A DNA stretch of 20,352 nt from Bacteroidales bacterium (GCA_017394765.1 JAFPXF010000030.1:1-20352); one strand, 5' to 3'. Shown: positions 9,297 through 17,856, counted from the stretch's first letter. Numbers and translations: made by a program. Notes: generated from the letters alone by a model not told the origin.

Positions 9297-9818
9297 ATGG
9301 GTAATTACAAGGAAAAACTTCATGCCATCAAGGCATTCATCTTTGATTTCGACGGTGTGTTGTCGGACGGGAAAGTGTATGTGCAGTTCGATGGCGAGAT
9401 GGTGCGCGCCACCAACACTAAAGACGGGTATGCCTTGCAGTATGCCTTGCGCAAAGGCTACCGTGTGGCCATCATCTCCGGCGGCTACGCGGAATCAATG
9501 CGCCTGCGATACAAGGATTTCCCGGGCATGGACATCTTCCTCCATGTCGGGAACAAAATCGACCTGTTCCACGAATATCTCAAAGAGCACGACCTGCAGC
9601 CGGAAAACGTCCTGGTGATGGGCGACGACATTCCTGACTATCAGATGATGCAGATGGCGGGCGTGAAATGCTGTCCCGCGGACGCCGCCATTGAGATCAA
9701 GCACATATCCGACTATATTTCATTCCAGCCAGGCGGCTGCGGCTGCGTGCGCGATGTCATCGAGCAGACCCTGCGACTGCAGGGGCGTTGGTTTGAAGAA
9801 GACGCCTGCGTTTGGTAA
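9297..9818 (+). CDS. kdsC: KDO-8-phosphate phosphatase (HAD family, KdsC)
   Basis: KdsC hydrolyses 3-deoxy-manno-octulosonate 8-phosphate to KDO, which joins lipid A to the lipopolysaccharide core; it is cytoplasmic and usually tetrameric. Seen here: HAD motif I DFDGVLSDG (17-25) with nucleophile Asp17 and acid/base Asp19; motif II SGG (61-63); motif III Lys87; motif IV GDDIPD (109-114). The protein has 173 residues and no cap domain, as in KdsC. A C-terminal Gly/Cys stretch PGGCGCVRDVIE (146-157) also suits this family. The HAD subfamily includes related sugar phosphatases (for example the N-acylneuraminate cytidylyltransferase-associated type), but length and motifs favour KdsC. The ATG lies 39 bp after clpC, and the next gene follows after 28 bp. 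Confidence 0.9.
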   Translation: MGNYKEKLHAIKAFIFDFDGVLSDGKVYVQFDGEMVRATNTKDGYALQYALRKGYRVAIISGGYAESMRLRYKDFPGMDIFLHVGNKIDLFHEYLKEHDLQPENVLVMGDDIPDYQMMQMAGVKCCPADAAIEIKHISDYISFQPGGCGCVRDVIEQTLRLQGRWFEEDACVW

Positions 9819-9846
9819 ACTGTTAATTCATTAAGAATACAAGAAT

Positions 9847-10665
9847 ATGGGTTGCTTGGGCACTTTCAGCTGGATCGGCTTTGTCATCGGCCTCATCTTC
9901 GGAGGATTCGGCGGCGGCATGATCGGCATGTTCATCGGGAGTTTTATCGATGCCATCGTCGGACGGAAGCAACTCGGACGAGACTCCCACTATTACAAAA
10001 TCCAGGACTTCACCGAACACGAGCTGTATCTTGCCGCATACGTGGCGCGCGCCGACCAGAACCGGCTGCTGCGCTCCGAGATGACATACATACAGGATTA
10101 TTTCCGCAAGCACGTCGGTTCCGAACGACTTTCGGCCCTGATGTTGCGTTTCCGCGACATTCTCGATGAGAACGCGGACATCAGACCAATATGCCAAGAC
10201 CTGAACCTTCATGCGAGTGTCAATGAAAAGTTGGTGATTATAAATTTCCTGTTCGGTTTCTCCACCGCCGATGGCGAAATGCGGGCCGAAGAGGTGAGTG
10301 CCATCTGGGAAATCACGCAAATGTTAGGCATTGGCCGGACCACCTTCGAGGCTATCAAATCCATGTACACCCAATATCAATATGGCGGCTACACCGGGCA
10401 GCAACAATATCAGGAGGGCGGATACTCTTCCTCCTCCCGGACCTACACGTCGCGCGACGAATTGGAAAATGCCTACAAGATTCTCGAAGTCTCCCCCGAC
10501 GCCACGGATGACGAGGTAAAGAAGGCCTATCGCGCCGCCGCCAAAAAGCATCACCCAGACAAGGTGCAGCATCTTGGCGAAGACGTGCGCAGAGCCGCCG
10601 AGGAGAAATTCGCGAAGGTCAACGAAGCCTACGACAAAATCAAGAAAGCGAGAGGGATGAATTAG
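9847..10665 (+). CDS. DjlA-like membrane co-chaperone with TerB and J domains
   Basis: The order is an N-terminal membrane segment (about 8-38), a TerB-like helical domain (about 50-175), a Tyr/Gln/Gly-rich linker (176-198) and a C-terminal J domain (about 205-272) with HPD at 236-238, the motif that stimulates DnaK ATPase. Architecture and length (272) match DjlA of Proteobacteria (271), a membrane-anchored DnaK partner. The membrane segment is very rich in glycine spaced as in glycine zippers (GGFGGGMIGMFIGSF), which favours helix packing or dimers. The J domain should face the cytoplasm. It lies 28 bp after kdsC and may be co-transcribed. I leave the symbol empty because orthology to djlA is not proven. 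Confidence 0.88.
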   Translation: MGCLGTFSWIGFVIGLIFGGFGGGMIGMFIGSFIDAIVGRKQLGRDSHYYKIQDFTEHELYLAAYVARADQNRLLRSEMTYIQDYFRKHVGSERLSALMLRFRDILDENADIRPICQDLNLHASVNEKLVIINFLFGFSTADGEMRAEEVSAIWEITQMLGIGRTTFEAIKSMYTQYQYGGYTGQQQYQEGGYSSSSRTYTSRDELENAYKILEVSPDATDDEVKKAYRAAAKKHHPDKVQHLGEDVRRAAEEKFAKVNEAYDKIKKARGMN

Positions 10666-10706
10666 GGCCGAGCGGCATTAGCCGACCGACAAGCCTGCCA
10701 ACCATT

Positions 10707-13163
10707 TTACATTCCCTGCACACCTTGTCCACCGCCTTGGGCTTGTGCTTGTGCGCCCTCCAGCTCCATCTTGCCGAACTTGAAGGTGATGCCGCCACGG
10801 ATGCTGCGGCCCATCCAACTGCTCCAAGTGGTGCTGTTCGATGTATAATAAGGATTGTTGATGTCGGTGCCCCGCCTGTTCCAGTTGAAGATATCGTTGA
10901 CATCCAGATAGACTGAGATGCGGCGTTTCCAGAACTCGGCACGCAGGCCGGCATTAATGCTGTAGCGCGGGCGCGTCACCGTGAACATGCTCACACTCTT
11001 GGAACTGTAATTGGCCGAGGCGTTCACCTCCAACACCTTCCACAACTTGGCCCAGAAGTTCAGCCGGAAGCTGTAACCCAAGTTGTCCACCGTGTAGGGG
11101 TTCGACTCATCACGGAATTGGAAGGAAGACTTCATATAGTTTATATTCGCATAGAAACGGATATTCATAAAAGCCTTGAGTCGGTAGGTCACGTTCAGCT
11201 CGGCACCCGTGTTGAGCGATTTGCCCGCATTGACCGGCATGGTAAACGTGACAATGCGCCCGAAGAAGGGGCTGTAGGCCACATCCGACTGACGGCTGAA
11301 CTCATCCTTGCTGTTCTTGAACCAAGCATTGATGCCGATGTTGCCGAACTTGTTGATGTATTTGCTCCAACCGGCCTCGATGGAGTTGGTGAAGGTCTGA
11401 CGCAGGTCAGAGTTGCCTGTGCTGTAGCCGTCCTCACCGTATTCGATACGGGTGCACAAGTCGTCGCCGTCGGGATTGCTTACGCGGCGGGTGTAACTAA
11501 GCTTGAAATTGTGCATGTTCTTGGTGCGATAGCTCAAGTGAAGGGAGGGATAAAAACCCAAATACCCTTTATGCACATTGTAGGTTGGATCATTGAGAAT
11601 CAACAGGTTGTAGATTACATACTCCGTGCGCAGGCCGCCCTTGAGCGTAAAGCCGCCGAAGCGATGCTGCAGGGTGGCGTAGGCGGAAAAACCCGCGTTA
11701 CGACCGCGCACATCCTTGAAACGAAGCTCATCCAACACATATTCGCCGGTGGAAAAAACCAATGTGTCATAGTGTTGATAGTTCAGGCCAGGATTATACT
11801 CGCCCGACACCCCCAATTCAATCTCCCCGTCCTTATGATAAGGAATCGTATAGTCCACTGAGCCACTCAGCCCCAAGGTTTGGTATCGGTTCTGCTGCTT
11901 CTGTTTCTTGTCCAAATAATCCAAGAAAAGGTAATCGCGGTAGGCTTCTCCTATCTGTTTCCTCCCCCACATCCAAAAACTCAGATCAGCACTGATTTTG
12001 TGGCCTTTGCTGTTGAATTTGTGCTCATACCACATTCCGCCATAGCCACCGCCACCAACCGTGCCTTGTGTCTGGTCGTTGAAGAAGGAACGGTCGCCGG
12101 GGTTGTAGATGTATTCCCTGTAATAGGTGGAATCTAAATAGGTGTAACCGCCAAAACTGGGATAGGTACCGGCCCAAAAGTAAAGACTATTCATCGTATC
12201 GGGTGTGTAGGAACCATTGATATAAAGGCCGAAACTGTGGTCCCGTTGCCGGAACTGATTGATGCTATGGAACGTGGATGAGGTGTCCCCTTCATCGGTC
12301 AGGATTGTGGAGAACGACTCGCTGTTGTTCTTGTTGATGCTATAGGAATAGTTGAGATAGGTGCTGAAGGAGAACTTCTCGTTGGCATAGACATAAGAAA
12401 GAAAGGGCGTTACGCTGGGCGTGGAGGAGCCGCGCACACCGAAGCTCAAGAAGCTGTTTTTCTTAATCTTAGAGGTAGTAACGATATTGATGATGCCGCC
12501 GCTGCCTTGGGCGCTGTAGCGGGCCGACGGGTTGGTGATAACCTCAATCTTCTCAATACTGCCCGCGGGCATCTGCTGGATGAACTGCTTGAGCGCCTCG
12601 GCATTCATGTTGGAAGGCTTGTTGTTGATCCAGATCTCCACAGATGAGACGCCGCGCAGAGTGACGTTGCCTTCCACATCAACCTCCACGCCAGGGGCGT
12701 TCTGCAAAGCATCCGCCGCGGAACCCGACTGAATGGTGGGGTCCTCGGCCACGTTGTAGAGCGTCTTCTCTCCATCCACCATATAGACAGGCCTTTCGGC
12801 GGCAATGGTCACTTCGCCCAAAGTCGTGCTTTGCTTCTTAAGGAGCACCTCGCCAATGTCCACAATCTTGTCGGCACCCCCTACCGTGATGGGGGTTGCC
12901 AGAGCCTCGTAGCCCACCAAAGAACAAATCAGCAGATAGTTTCCATCGGGAATGTCCGTGACAGAAAAGGAGCCTTTCTCATCCGAGAAAGTAAAACCGA
13001 CCACACGTCTCATGGAATCGGGGGTCACGACACCTACTCTGGCATAGAAAATTCTCCCATGGTTCAGAGAATCCGCCACCACTCCCGTGACAATATGATT
13101 ATTCTGAGCCCCAGCGGCAAAAAACAACATAAGAAAAATGAATACAGTCGCGATACGTTTCAT
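10707..13163 (-). CDS. Outer-membrane beta-barrel protein, TonB-receptor-like (PF14905 type)
   Basis: I start at the ATG at 13163, giving MKRIATVFIFLMLFFAAGAQ, a signal peptide; a longer frame from 13220 would bury it behind 19 residues and overlap the likely promoter. Residues 25-108 form a carboxypeptidase-regulatory-like beta-sandwich, and 120-232 a plug domain with DALQNAPGVEVDVEGNVTLR and the segment PSARYSAQGSGGIINIVTT. The rest, rich in aromatic beta strands, is a barrel of the outer membrane beta-barrel family related to TonB receptors. Substrate is unknown. No SusD partner is adjacent, and no SusC-type signature is obvious. After the last barrel strand (GGITFKFGKM) comes a 19-residue Gln/Gly/Ala tail, unusual because barrels normally end on an aromatic residue. 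It diverges from the sugar transporter. Confidence 0.92.
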   Translation of the reverse strand: MKRIATVFIFLMLFFAAGAQNNHIVTGVVADSLNHGRIFYARVGVVTPDSMRRVVGFTFSDEKGSFSVTDIPDGNYLLICSLVGYEALATPITVGGADKIVDIGEVLLKKQSTTLGEVTIAAERPVYMVDGEKTLYNVAEDPTIQSGSAADALQNAPGVEVDVEGNVTLRGVSSVEIWINNKPSNMNAEALKQFIQQMPAGSIEKIEVITNPSARYSAQGSGGIINIVTTSKIKKNSFLSFGVRGSSTPSVTPFLSYVYANEKFSFSTYLNYSYSINKNNSESFSTILTDEGDTSSTFHSINQFRQRDHSFGLYINGSYTPDTMNSLYFWAGTYPSFGGYTYLDSTYYREYIYNPGDRSFFNDQTQGTVGGGGYGGMWYEHKFNSKGHKISADLSFWMWGRKQIGEAYRDYLFLDYLDKKQKQQNRYQTLGLSGSVDYTIPYHKDGEIELGVSGEYNPGLNYQHYDTLVFSTGEYVLDELRFKDVRGRNAGFSAYATLQHRFGGFTLKGGLRTEYVIYNLLILNDPTYNVHKGYLGFYPSLHLSYRTKNMHNFKLSYTRRVSNPDGDDLCTRIEYGEDGYSTGNSDLRQTFTNSIEAGWSKYINKFGNIGINAWFKNSKDEFSRQSDVAYSPFFGRIVTFTMPVNAGKSLNTGAELNVTYRLKAFMNIRFYANINYMKSSFQFRDESNPYTVDNLGYSFRLNFWAKLWKVLEVNASANYSSKSVSMFTVTRPRYSINAGLRAEFWKRRISVYLDVNDIFNWNRRGTDINNPYYTSNSTTWSSWMGRSIRGGITFKFGKMELEGAQAQAQGGGQGVQGM

Positions 13164-13191
13164 GAAATTTACGATTCTATTTTTAAAACTG

Positions 13192-13199
13192 CAAAAATA
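13192..13199 (-). promoter_or_regulatory. Putative -7 box of the barrel-protein gene
   Basis: The minus strand reads TATTTTTG, an exact TAnnTTTG match, about 29 bp before the chosen ATG at 13163. No clear -33 TTG was found. The box supports the shorter start. Confidence 0.45.
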
Positions 13200-13239
13200 A
13201 AAAAAAAAACTTACTTTCATTTTCAGCAGGCTTTTATTT

Positions 13240-13258
13240 GCAAAAATGCTATTTTTGC
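13240..13258 (+). promoter_or_regulatory. Putative transporter -7 box inside a perfect palindrome
   Basis: TATTTTTG at 13250-13257 is an exact -7 match, about 43 bp before the transporter ATG. It overlaps the inverted repeat GCAAAAAT-gct-ATTTTTGC (13240-13247 and 13251-13258). A palindrome covering the -7 box could be an operator, but a short AT-rich palindrome may be coincidental. Confidence 0.45.
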
Positions 13259-13300
13259 GCTCGTTTAGAACGAATGACTATTCATTAAAAATTATACTCT

Positions 13301-14494
13301 ATGAAAAAAAATCTATCCCTCTTAGCCGTTTTCTTCGTATTCCTGGCCATGGGCTTCGGCGATGCTGCGGGCCAGTTGGTCTCCGTCGTGGAAAAGGCCT
13401 TTGACATCACGCCGTTCATGGCATCGTTCGTCTCCTTTTCCGGCATGATCATGTTCGGGGTTCTCTCCGTACCCATGGGCGTGCAGCAATCCAAAATCGG
13501 CAAGAAGAAAATGTTGGTCATCGGACTCATCCTATTCCTTTTGGGTGCCATTCTGCCGATCATCGCGTTCAACTTCCCCATCATCCTGTTGGCCGTGTTG
13601 CTGATGGGCGCGGGTGCCACCATCCTGCAGGTCTCCGGCAACCCGCTCATCCGCGACGTCTCCCCCGACGGCAAGTACTCCAGTATGCTCTCATTCGCCC
13701 AATCGCTGAAGGCCATCGGCACGCTGTCCACTTCGCTGATTCTGGTGCTTGTCGGCACGAGCCTGATGAAATACGGTTGGTTCTCGTTCACACCCGAGGG
13801 CGCGACCGAGCCTGTCAACATGGGATTCCGCATCCTCTTCCCCATCTTCGCCGGTGTGCTGCTGCTCACGCTCCTTTTGGTGCTCGCCTTTGTGCCCAAC
13901 CAGAGCGAGGAGGGCGGTGAGAAGCCCACGACCTTCGCGAACTGTCTGCGCGCCTTGGGGAATCCTTTCATCCTGATGATGTTCCTTGGCATATTCTTCT
14001 ACTGCGGTGCCGAGGCCTCCATGTTCAACCGCATCCCCTCCATCCTGATCGAGAAAAACCCGGGCATCACCCCGGCCTTGGGCAACATCGTGCTGATCAT
14101 CGCCCTCTTCGTGGGACGTTTCCTCGGCGGTGTATGCCTGCGCCACATCAAGGCACCCGCTTTTTTGGTGATCACCGTCCTGATCTCCATTCTGGGCAAC
14201 GTGATGCTCTTCATGCCCTACAACACTTTCACCACCTGGTTGAGTTTCATACTTATCGGCATCGGCTTCGCCAACATCTTCCCGCTCATCTTTTCCATCT
14301 GTGTGGACAGGATTCCGGAGAAGACCAACGAGATTGCCGGGTTGATGACCACGGCCATTGTGGGTGCCGCCATCGTGCCGCTGCTCACAGGTGCCGCCGC
14401 CAACGTGGCACCGAGATATGCGTTCTTCGTGACACTGGCATGCCTCTGCTATCTGCTGTTCGTCTCGTTGAAAAGCAAAAACAAAATCGCATAA
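13301..14494 (+). CDS. MFS sugar transporter, FHS (FucP-like) family
   Basis: A 397-residue inner-membrane protein with about 11-12 hydrophobic helices and no signal peptide. The N-terminal half contains MGFGDAAGQLVSVVEKAF in place of the FucP-type first helices, followed by SFSGMIMFGVLSVPMG and the short charged loop SKIGKKK typical of MFS loop 2-3. The middle holds GAGATILQVSGNPLIRD, strongly like the FucP/NagP/GlcP group (fucose:H+ symporter family), and GIGFANIFPLIFSICVDR in the second half. These carriers import monosaccharides with protons. Mannose is the natural guess because a GH92 mannosidase gene starts 17 bp downstream, but the substrate cannot be read from sequence. It diverges from the barrel-protein gene and leads the operon. 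Confidence 0.92.
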   Translation: MKKNLSLLAVFFVFLAMGFGDAAGQLVSVVEKAFDITPFMASFVSFSGMIMFGVLSVPMGVQQSKIGKKKMLVIGLILFLLGAILPIIAFNFPIILLAVLLMGAGATILQVSGNPLIRDVSPDGKYSSMLSFAQSLKAIGTLSTSLILVLVGTSLMKYGWFSFTPEGATEPVNMGFRILFPIFAGVLLLTLLLVLAFVPNQSEEGGEKPTTFANCLRALGNPFILMMFLGIFFYCGAEASMFNRIPSILIEKNPGITPALGNIVLIIALFVGRFLGGVCLRHIKAPAFLVITVLISILGNVMLFMPYNTFTTWLSFILIGIGFANIFPLIFSICVDRIPEKTNEIAGLMTTAIVGAAIVPLLTGAAANVAPRYAFFVTLACLCYLLFVSLKSKNKIA

Positions 14495-14511
14495 CCCATA
14501 AAGCCACCGTC

Positions 14512-17436
14512 ATGAGAAAAGACATCGCCTTCACCCTGCTACTCGCCCTCTGCACACTCGTTTGCAAACCGCAGTCCCAATACGTCAACCCGCTTGTGGG
14601 CACTGCCGAACACGGCCACACCTTCCCCGGCGCCATCGTACCCTTCGGTGCCGTGCAAGTGAGCCCTGACACCCGTCTCGAAGGCTGGGACGGCTGCTCC
14701 GGTTACCATTACACCGACAATCGCATCTACGGATTCTCGCACACGCACCTGAGCGGCACGGGATGCAGCGACTACGGTGATGTGCTCATCATGCCCTTCA
14801 CCGGCACGCCGTCCATCCACAACAGCGAGTATTCCAGCACCTTCAGCCACAAAAACGAGCACGCCAATGCCGGCTATTACCACGTCATGCTGAACAACGG
14901 CATCTATGTGGAACTTACCGCCGGAAAGCGCGTGGCCATGCACCGCTACACGTTCCCCAAGAAAGGGGCCAAGGGTTTCGTCATCGACCTGACGCACCGC
15001 GACAAGGTGCTGGCATCCGGCATCACCATCAATGGCAATGAGATTGTGGGGTTCCGCCGCTCCGAGGCCTGGAATCCCGACCAGTACTGCGCCTTTTCCA
15101 TCATCCCCTCTTCTCCAATTCAGAAAATCGAGTTTTACAAGGATGACAAACTCGTGAAAGAAACCGACGTGCGCGGTGAGAACTGCAAGGCCATTGTCTA
15201 TTTCTCAGAAAAAGTAAAGTCCGTGACGCTGAATGTCGCGATTTCCGCTGTGGATATTGCCGGTGCCATGAACAACCAAAAAGAACTTCAAGGGAAGACT
15301 ATCGAGCAGGTTATGGCTGAAGCCGTGGCCGCCTGGGACAAGGAGCTGGGCAAAATAAAAGTGGAATCCGCCAACAAAGAGTATCTCAAGACATTCTACA
15401 CCGCTCTGTACCATTGTTTCACCTCACCGTATCTCTATTCCGACCTTGACGGACGCTATCGCGGACAGGACGGGGAAATCCACGAAGGCGACGGCAAGCA
15501 TCAAATGTACACTGTCTTCTCGTTGTGGGACACCTATCGCTCCTTGCACCCGCTATTGAACATCATTGACAGGAAACGCACAGAGGACTTCCTCTACACC
15601 TTCATGCAGCACTATCGCCAGGGCGGCATGCTGCCCGTCTGGGAGTTGTCCGCTTTCGAGACGTGGTGCATGATCGGCTACCACTCGGTGCCCGTCATCC
15701 TCGACGCATACGTCAAGGGCATCCATCCCTACAACCCGCAGGAGATGCTCAAGGCCATGGTTCACAGTGCCAAATTGGACAAGTTGGGGCGCACCGAGTA
15801 TGCCCGCTACGGGTACTTGCCCGGCGACGTTGACAACGAGTCCGTCTCCAAGACGCTCGAATACGCCTACGACGACTGGTGCATCTCCGAGTTCGCCCGC
15901 CTCATCGGGGATGACAAGACAAAGAACGAGTTTGCAGAACGCGCTCTGTTCTACCGCAACATCCTAGACCCCAACGGTTTCATGCATGGAAAAGTGAATG
16001 GCGGCTTCGTCGAGCCATTCAACCCCACCGAGGTCAACAACTTCTACACAGAAGCCAACTCATGGCAATATTCCACTTACGCGCCCCAAGACCTGCCCGG
16101 CTACATCAAAATGATGGGCGGCATGGAGCGGACAGAGAGCTTCCTCGACCGTCTCTTCACCTCCAGTTCCGTGATGACGGGCCGTGAGCAGTCCGACATC
16201 ACAGGTGTCATCGGTCAGTATGCCCACGGCAACGAGCCAAGCCACCACGCCGCTTACCTTTATAATTATGTAGGCCGCTACGACAAGACCGTCAATATGG
16301 TCCGCAAAATCATGACAGAGCTTTACACCTCCAAGCCCGACGGTTTGTGTGGCAACGAGGACTGTGGGCAGATGTCCGCCTGGTACGTATTCAGCGCGCT
16401 CGGCTTCTACCCCGTCTGTCCCGGCAACAACCAGTATGCCCTCGGCTACCCGATGTTTGACAAAGCCACCGTCCAATTGGAAAACGGCAAACAGCTCGTG
16501 ATCCGGAAAGAGGGCAAAGGCGACAACGTGGCGATGGTCACCATCAACGGACGCAGACTCAACAGCATCCCCATGGAGATCACGTTTGACGACATCAAAA
16601 ACGGCGGCGAGTTAGTCTTCACGATGAGCAACCAGCCGACAATGCAGTTCCCTGCCAAGGATGGTTGCTACGCATCGCTCATAGAGGCACCCCAGACGCC
16701 CTATTTCTCCACGGACAAGAAACGTTTCAGTGGCAAGATGACCTTCGAGATCAAGCTTTACAAGCCAGAAGGCTACAGACCCGTGTTTGACGAGAAAGAG
16801 TTGCGCGAAACGGAGATCTACTACACCTTGGACGGCAGCGACCCTGCACCCACGCACGGCACACGCTACACGGGACCCATCACCATTGACAAGACCACAA
16901 CCGTCAAGGCGGTAGCCTACAACCCGAACTCGGGGGCAAGCCGCGTGGCCGAGGCCACCTATACGCAATATGCCAAGGACAAAACCGTCACCTACATCAC
17001 GCGCCCGCAAGACCAGTACTTCTTCGGGGGTGAAGACGGCCTCATTGACGAACTGCGCGGCAAGGTCAACTACCGTATCGGCGGATGGCAAGGCTTCACG
17101 GAAGACGCCAAAATGGTCGTGGACCTCAAGCAGTCAAAACCTGTCACAGAAGTAACAGTCGGCACACTGGAGGAGGTGCGCGCATGGATTTTCTTTCCCA
17201 AAAAGGTCACGGTCTCCATCTCCGACGACGGTATCAACTACCGTCCTTTCGGCTCCATTGACGGCATCGGTTCGGTCAAGTCGGACACCCCAAAGCTCCA
17301 TGACTTTGTGGTTAAAGGCAACGGCACCGGCCGCTATGTCAAGATTGAGGTGGAGAACTACGGCAAAATGCCCGACTGGCACATCAGTGCAGGCGAGCAG
17401 GCATGGCTGTTCATCGACGAAATTATCGTGAAATAA
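14512..17436 (+). CDS. Secreted GH92 alpha-mannosidase with C-terminal accessory domains
   Basis: I start at the ATG at 14512, giving MRKDIAFTLLLALCTLVC, a signal peptide; an open frame reaching further upstream is just the transporter gene read in another frame. GH92 enzymes are calcium-dependent exo-alpha-mannosidases that remove mannose, usually alpha-1,2- or 1,3-linked, from N-glycans or yeast mannan. Seen: the GH92 N-domain (25-275, VNPLVGTAEHGHTFPGAIVP) and catalytic domain with LPVWELSAFETWCMIGYH (374-391; its glutamates are candidates for the general acid), SWQYSTYAPQDLPG and GNEDCGQMSAWYVF (614-627; acidic residues of the base). Beyond the usual end near 735 come a chitobiase-C-like domain (YTLDGSDP, 771-778) and a discoidin-like F5/8 domain (about 826-974). 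The cysteine context is not a good lipobox. 974 residues; same operon as the transporter. Confidence 0.95.
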   Translation: MRKDIAFTLLLALCTLVCKPQSQYVNPLVGTAEHGHTFPGAIVPFGAVQVSPDTRLEGWDGCSGYHYTDNRIYGFSHTHLSGTGCSDYGDVLIMPFTGTPSIHNSEYSSTFSHKNEHANAGYYHVMLNNGIYVELTAGKRVAMHRYTFPKKGAKGFVIDLTHRDKVLASGITINGNEIVGFRRSEAWNPDQYCAFSIIPSSPIQKIEFYKDDKLVKETDVRGENCKAIVYFSEKVKSVTLNVAISAVDIAGAMNNQKELQGKTIEQVMAEAVAAWDKELGKIKVESANKEYLKTFYTALYHCFTSPYLYSDLDGRYRGQDGEIHEGDGKHQMYTVFSLWDTYRSLHPLLNIIDRKRTEDFLYTFMQHYRQGGMLPVWELSAFETWCMIGYHSVPVILDAYVKGIHPYNPQEMLKAMVHSAKLDKLGRTEYARYGYLPGDVDNESVSKTLEYAYDDWCISEFARLIGDDKTKNEFAERALFYRNILDPNGFMHGKVNGGFVEPFNPTEVNNFYTEANSWQYSTYAPQDLPGYIKMMGGMERTESFLDRLFTSSSVMTGREQSDITGVIGQYAHGNEPSHHAAYLYNYVGRYDKTVNMVRKIMTELYTSKPDGLCGNEDCGQMSAWYVFSALGFYPVCPGNNQYALGYPMFDKATVQLENGKQLVIRKEGKGDNVAMVTINGRRLNSIPMEITFDDIKNGGELVFTMSNQPTMQFPAKDGCYASLIEAPQTPYFSTDKKRFSGKMTFEIKLYKPEGYRPVFDEKELRETEIYYTLDGSDPAPTHGTRYTGPITIDKTTTVKAVAYNPNSGASRVAEATYTQYAKDKTVTYITRPQDQYFFGGEDGLIDELRGKVNYRIGGWQGFTEDAKMVVDLKQSKPVTEVTVGTLEEVRAWIFFPKKVTVSISDDGINYRPFGSIDGIGSVKSDTPKLHDFVVKGNGTGRYVKIEVENYGKMPDWHISAGEQAWLFIDEIIVK

Positions 17437-17456
17437 CGCTTACGGTTCAAAATCAA

Positions 17457-17493
17457 AACGGGGCTGACATATATGTCTGTCCCGTTTTTTTTT
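17457..17493 (+). terminator. Rho-independent terminator after the GH92 gene
   Basis: AACGGG (17457-17462) pairs with CCCGTT (17481-17486); inside, GACA pairs with TGTC around TATA. Nine T residues follow (17485-17493). An A-run before the stem could give weak termination of the convergent minus-strand operon as well. Confidence 0.92.
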
Positions 17494-17552
17494 GCATAGC
17501 CTCAGCTCCTCTTTCCGTCAGCGCCACGAAAAACATCGTCCTTCAAAATGCG

Positions 17553-17837
17553 CTACGGGATTATCCTATCCTGCACTTTCGGGTGTCGTGAATAATAGAA
17601 ATAGAGCATCAAATCGATGAAAACCATCGTACCGTTCAACACATACAGCCACATCACAACATCGTAATTGTGAGTAAGCTTGTGGATTATGCCAAAAATG
17701 TAGCCCAGAATGATGAGCGACATAAACAGGGGACTTTTGCCAGCCACGACCTTCGTGCGAAGCGCTTTCGCAATGGAAATGGGCCAACTTACCGCAAAAC
17801 AAAGGAGAAAAAGAACCTCCCAAATGCTGAATTCCAT
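17553..17837 (-). CDS. Small three-helix membrane protein, PQ-loop-like
   Basis: A 94-residue protein with three hydrophobic helices at about 5-22, 36-53 and 60-82 and short basic loops (KALRTKVVAGKS). Size, topology and the pattern around SWPISIAKALRTKVVAGKSP resemble half-size PQ-loop proteins (SemiSWEET group), with WP where those have PQ. Half-size PQ-loop proteins form dimers and move small solutes such as sugars; here this is only a structural resemblance. The gene starts 19 bp after the stop codon of the FMN-binding protein and is probably co-transcribed with it, which hints at a role tied to flavin or electron transfer, but nothing in the sequence proves that. Family assignment is moderate; existence of the gene is well supported. 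Confidence 0.8.
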   Translation of the reverse strand: MEFSIWEVLFLLCFAVSWPISIAKALRTKVVAGKSPLFMSLIILGYIFGIIHKLTHNYDVVMWLYVLNGTMVFIDLMLYFYYSRHPKVQDRIIP

Positions 17838-17856
17838 GGTTATGATTTTTAATGGT

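Noticed and set aside
10707..13163. Calling the barrel protein SusC
   Set aside because: It is shorter than typical SusC proteins, shows the PF14905-type plug and barrel pattern, and has no SusD gene beside it.
14134..14511. Upstream extension of the GH92 frame by 126 codons
   Set aside because: It overlaps the transporter gene in another frame and would bury the signal peptide; the ATG at 14512 is the likely start.
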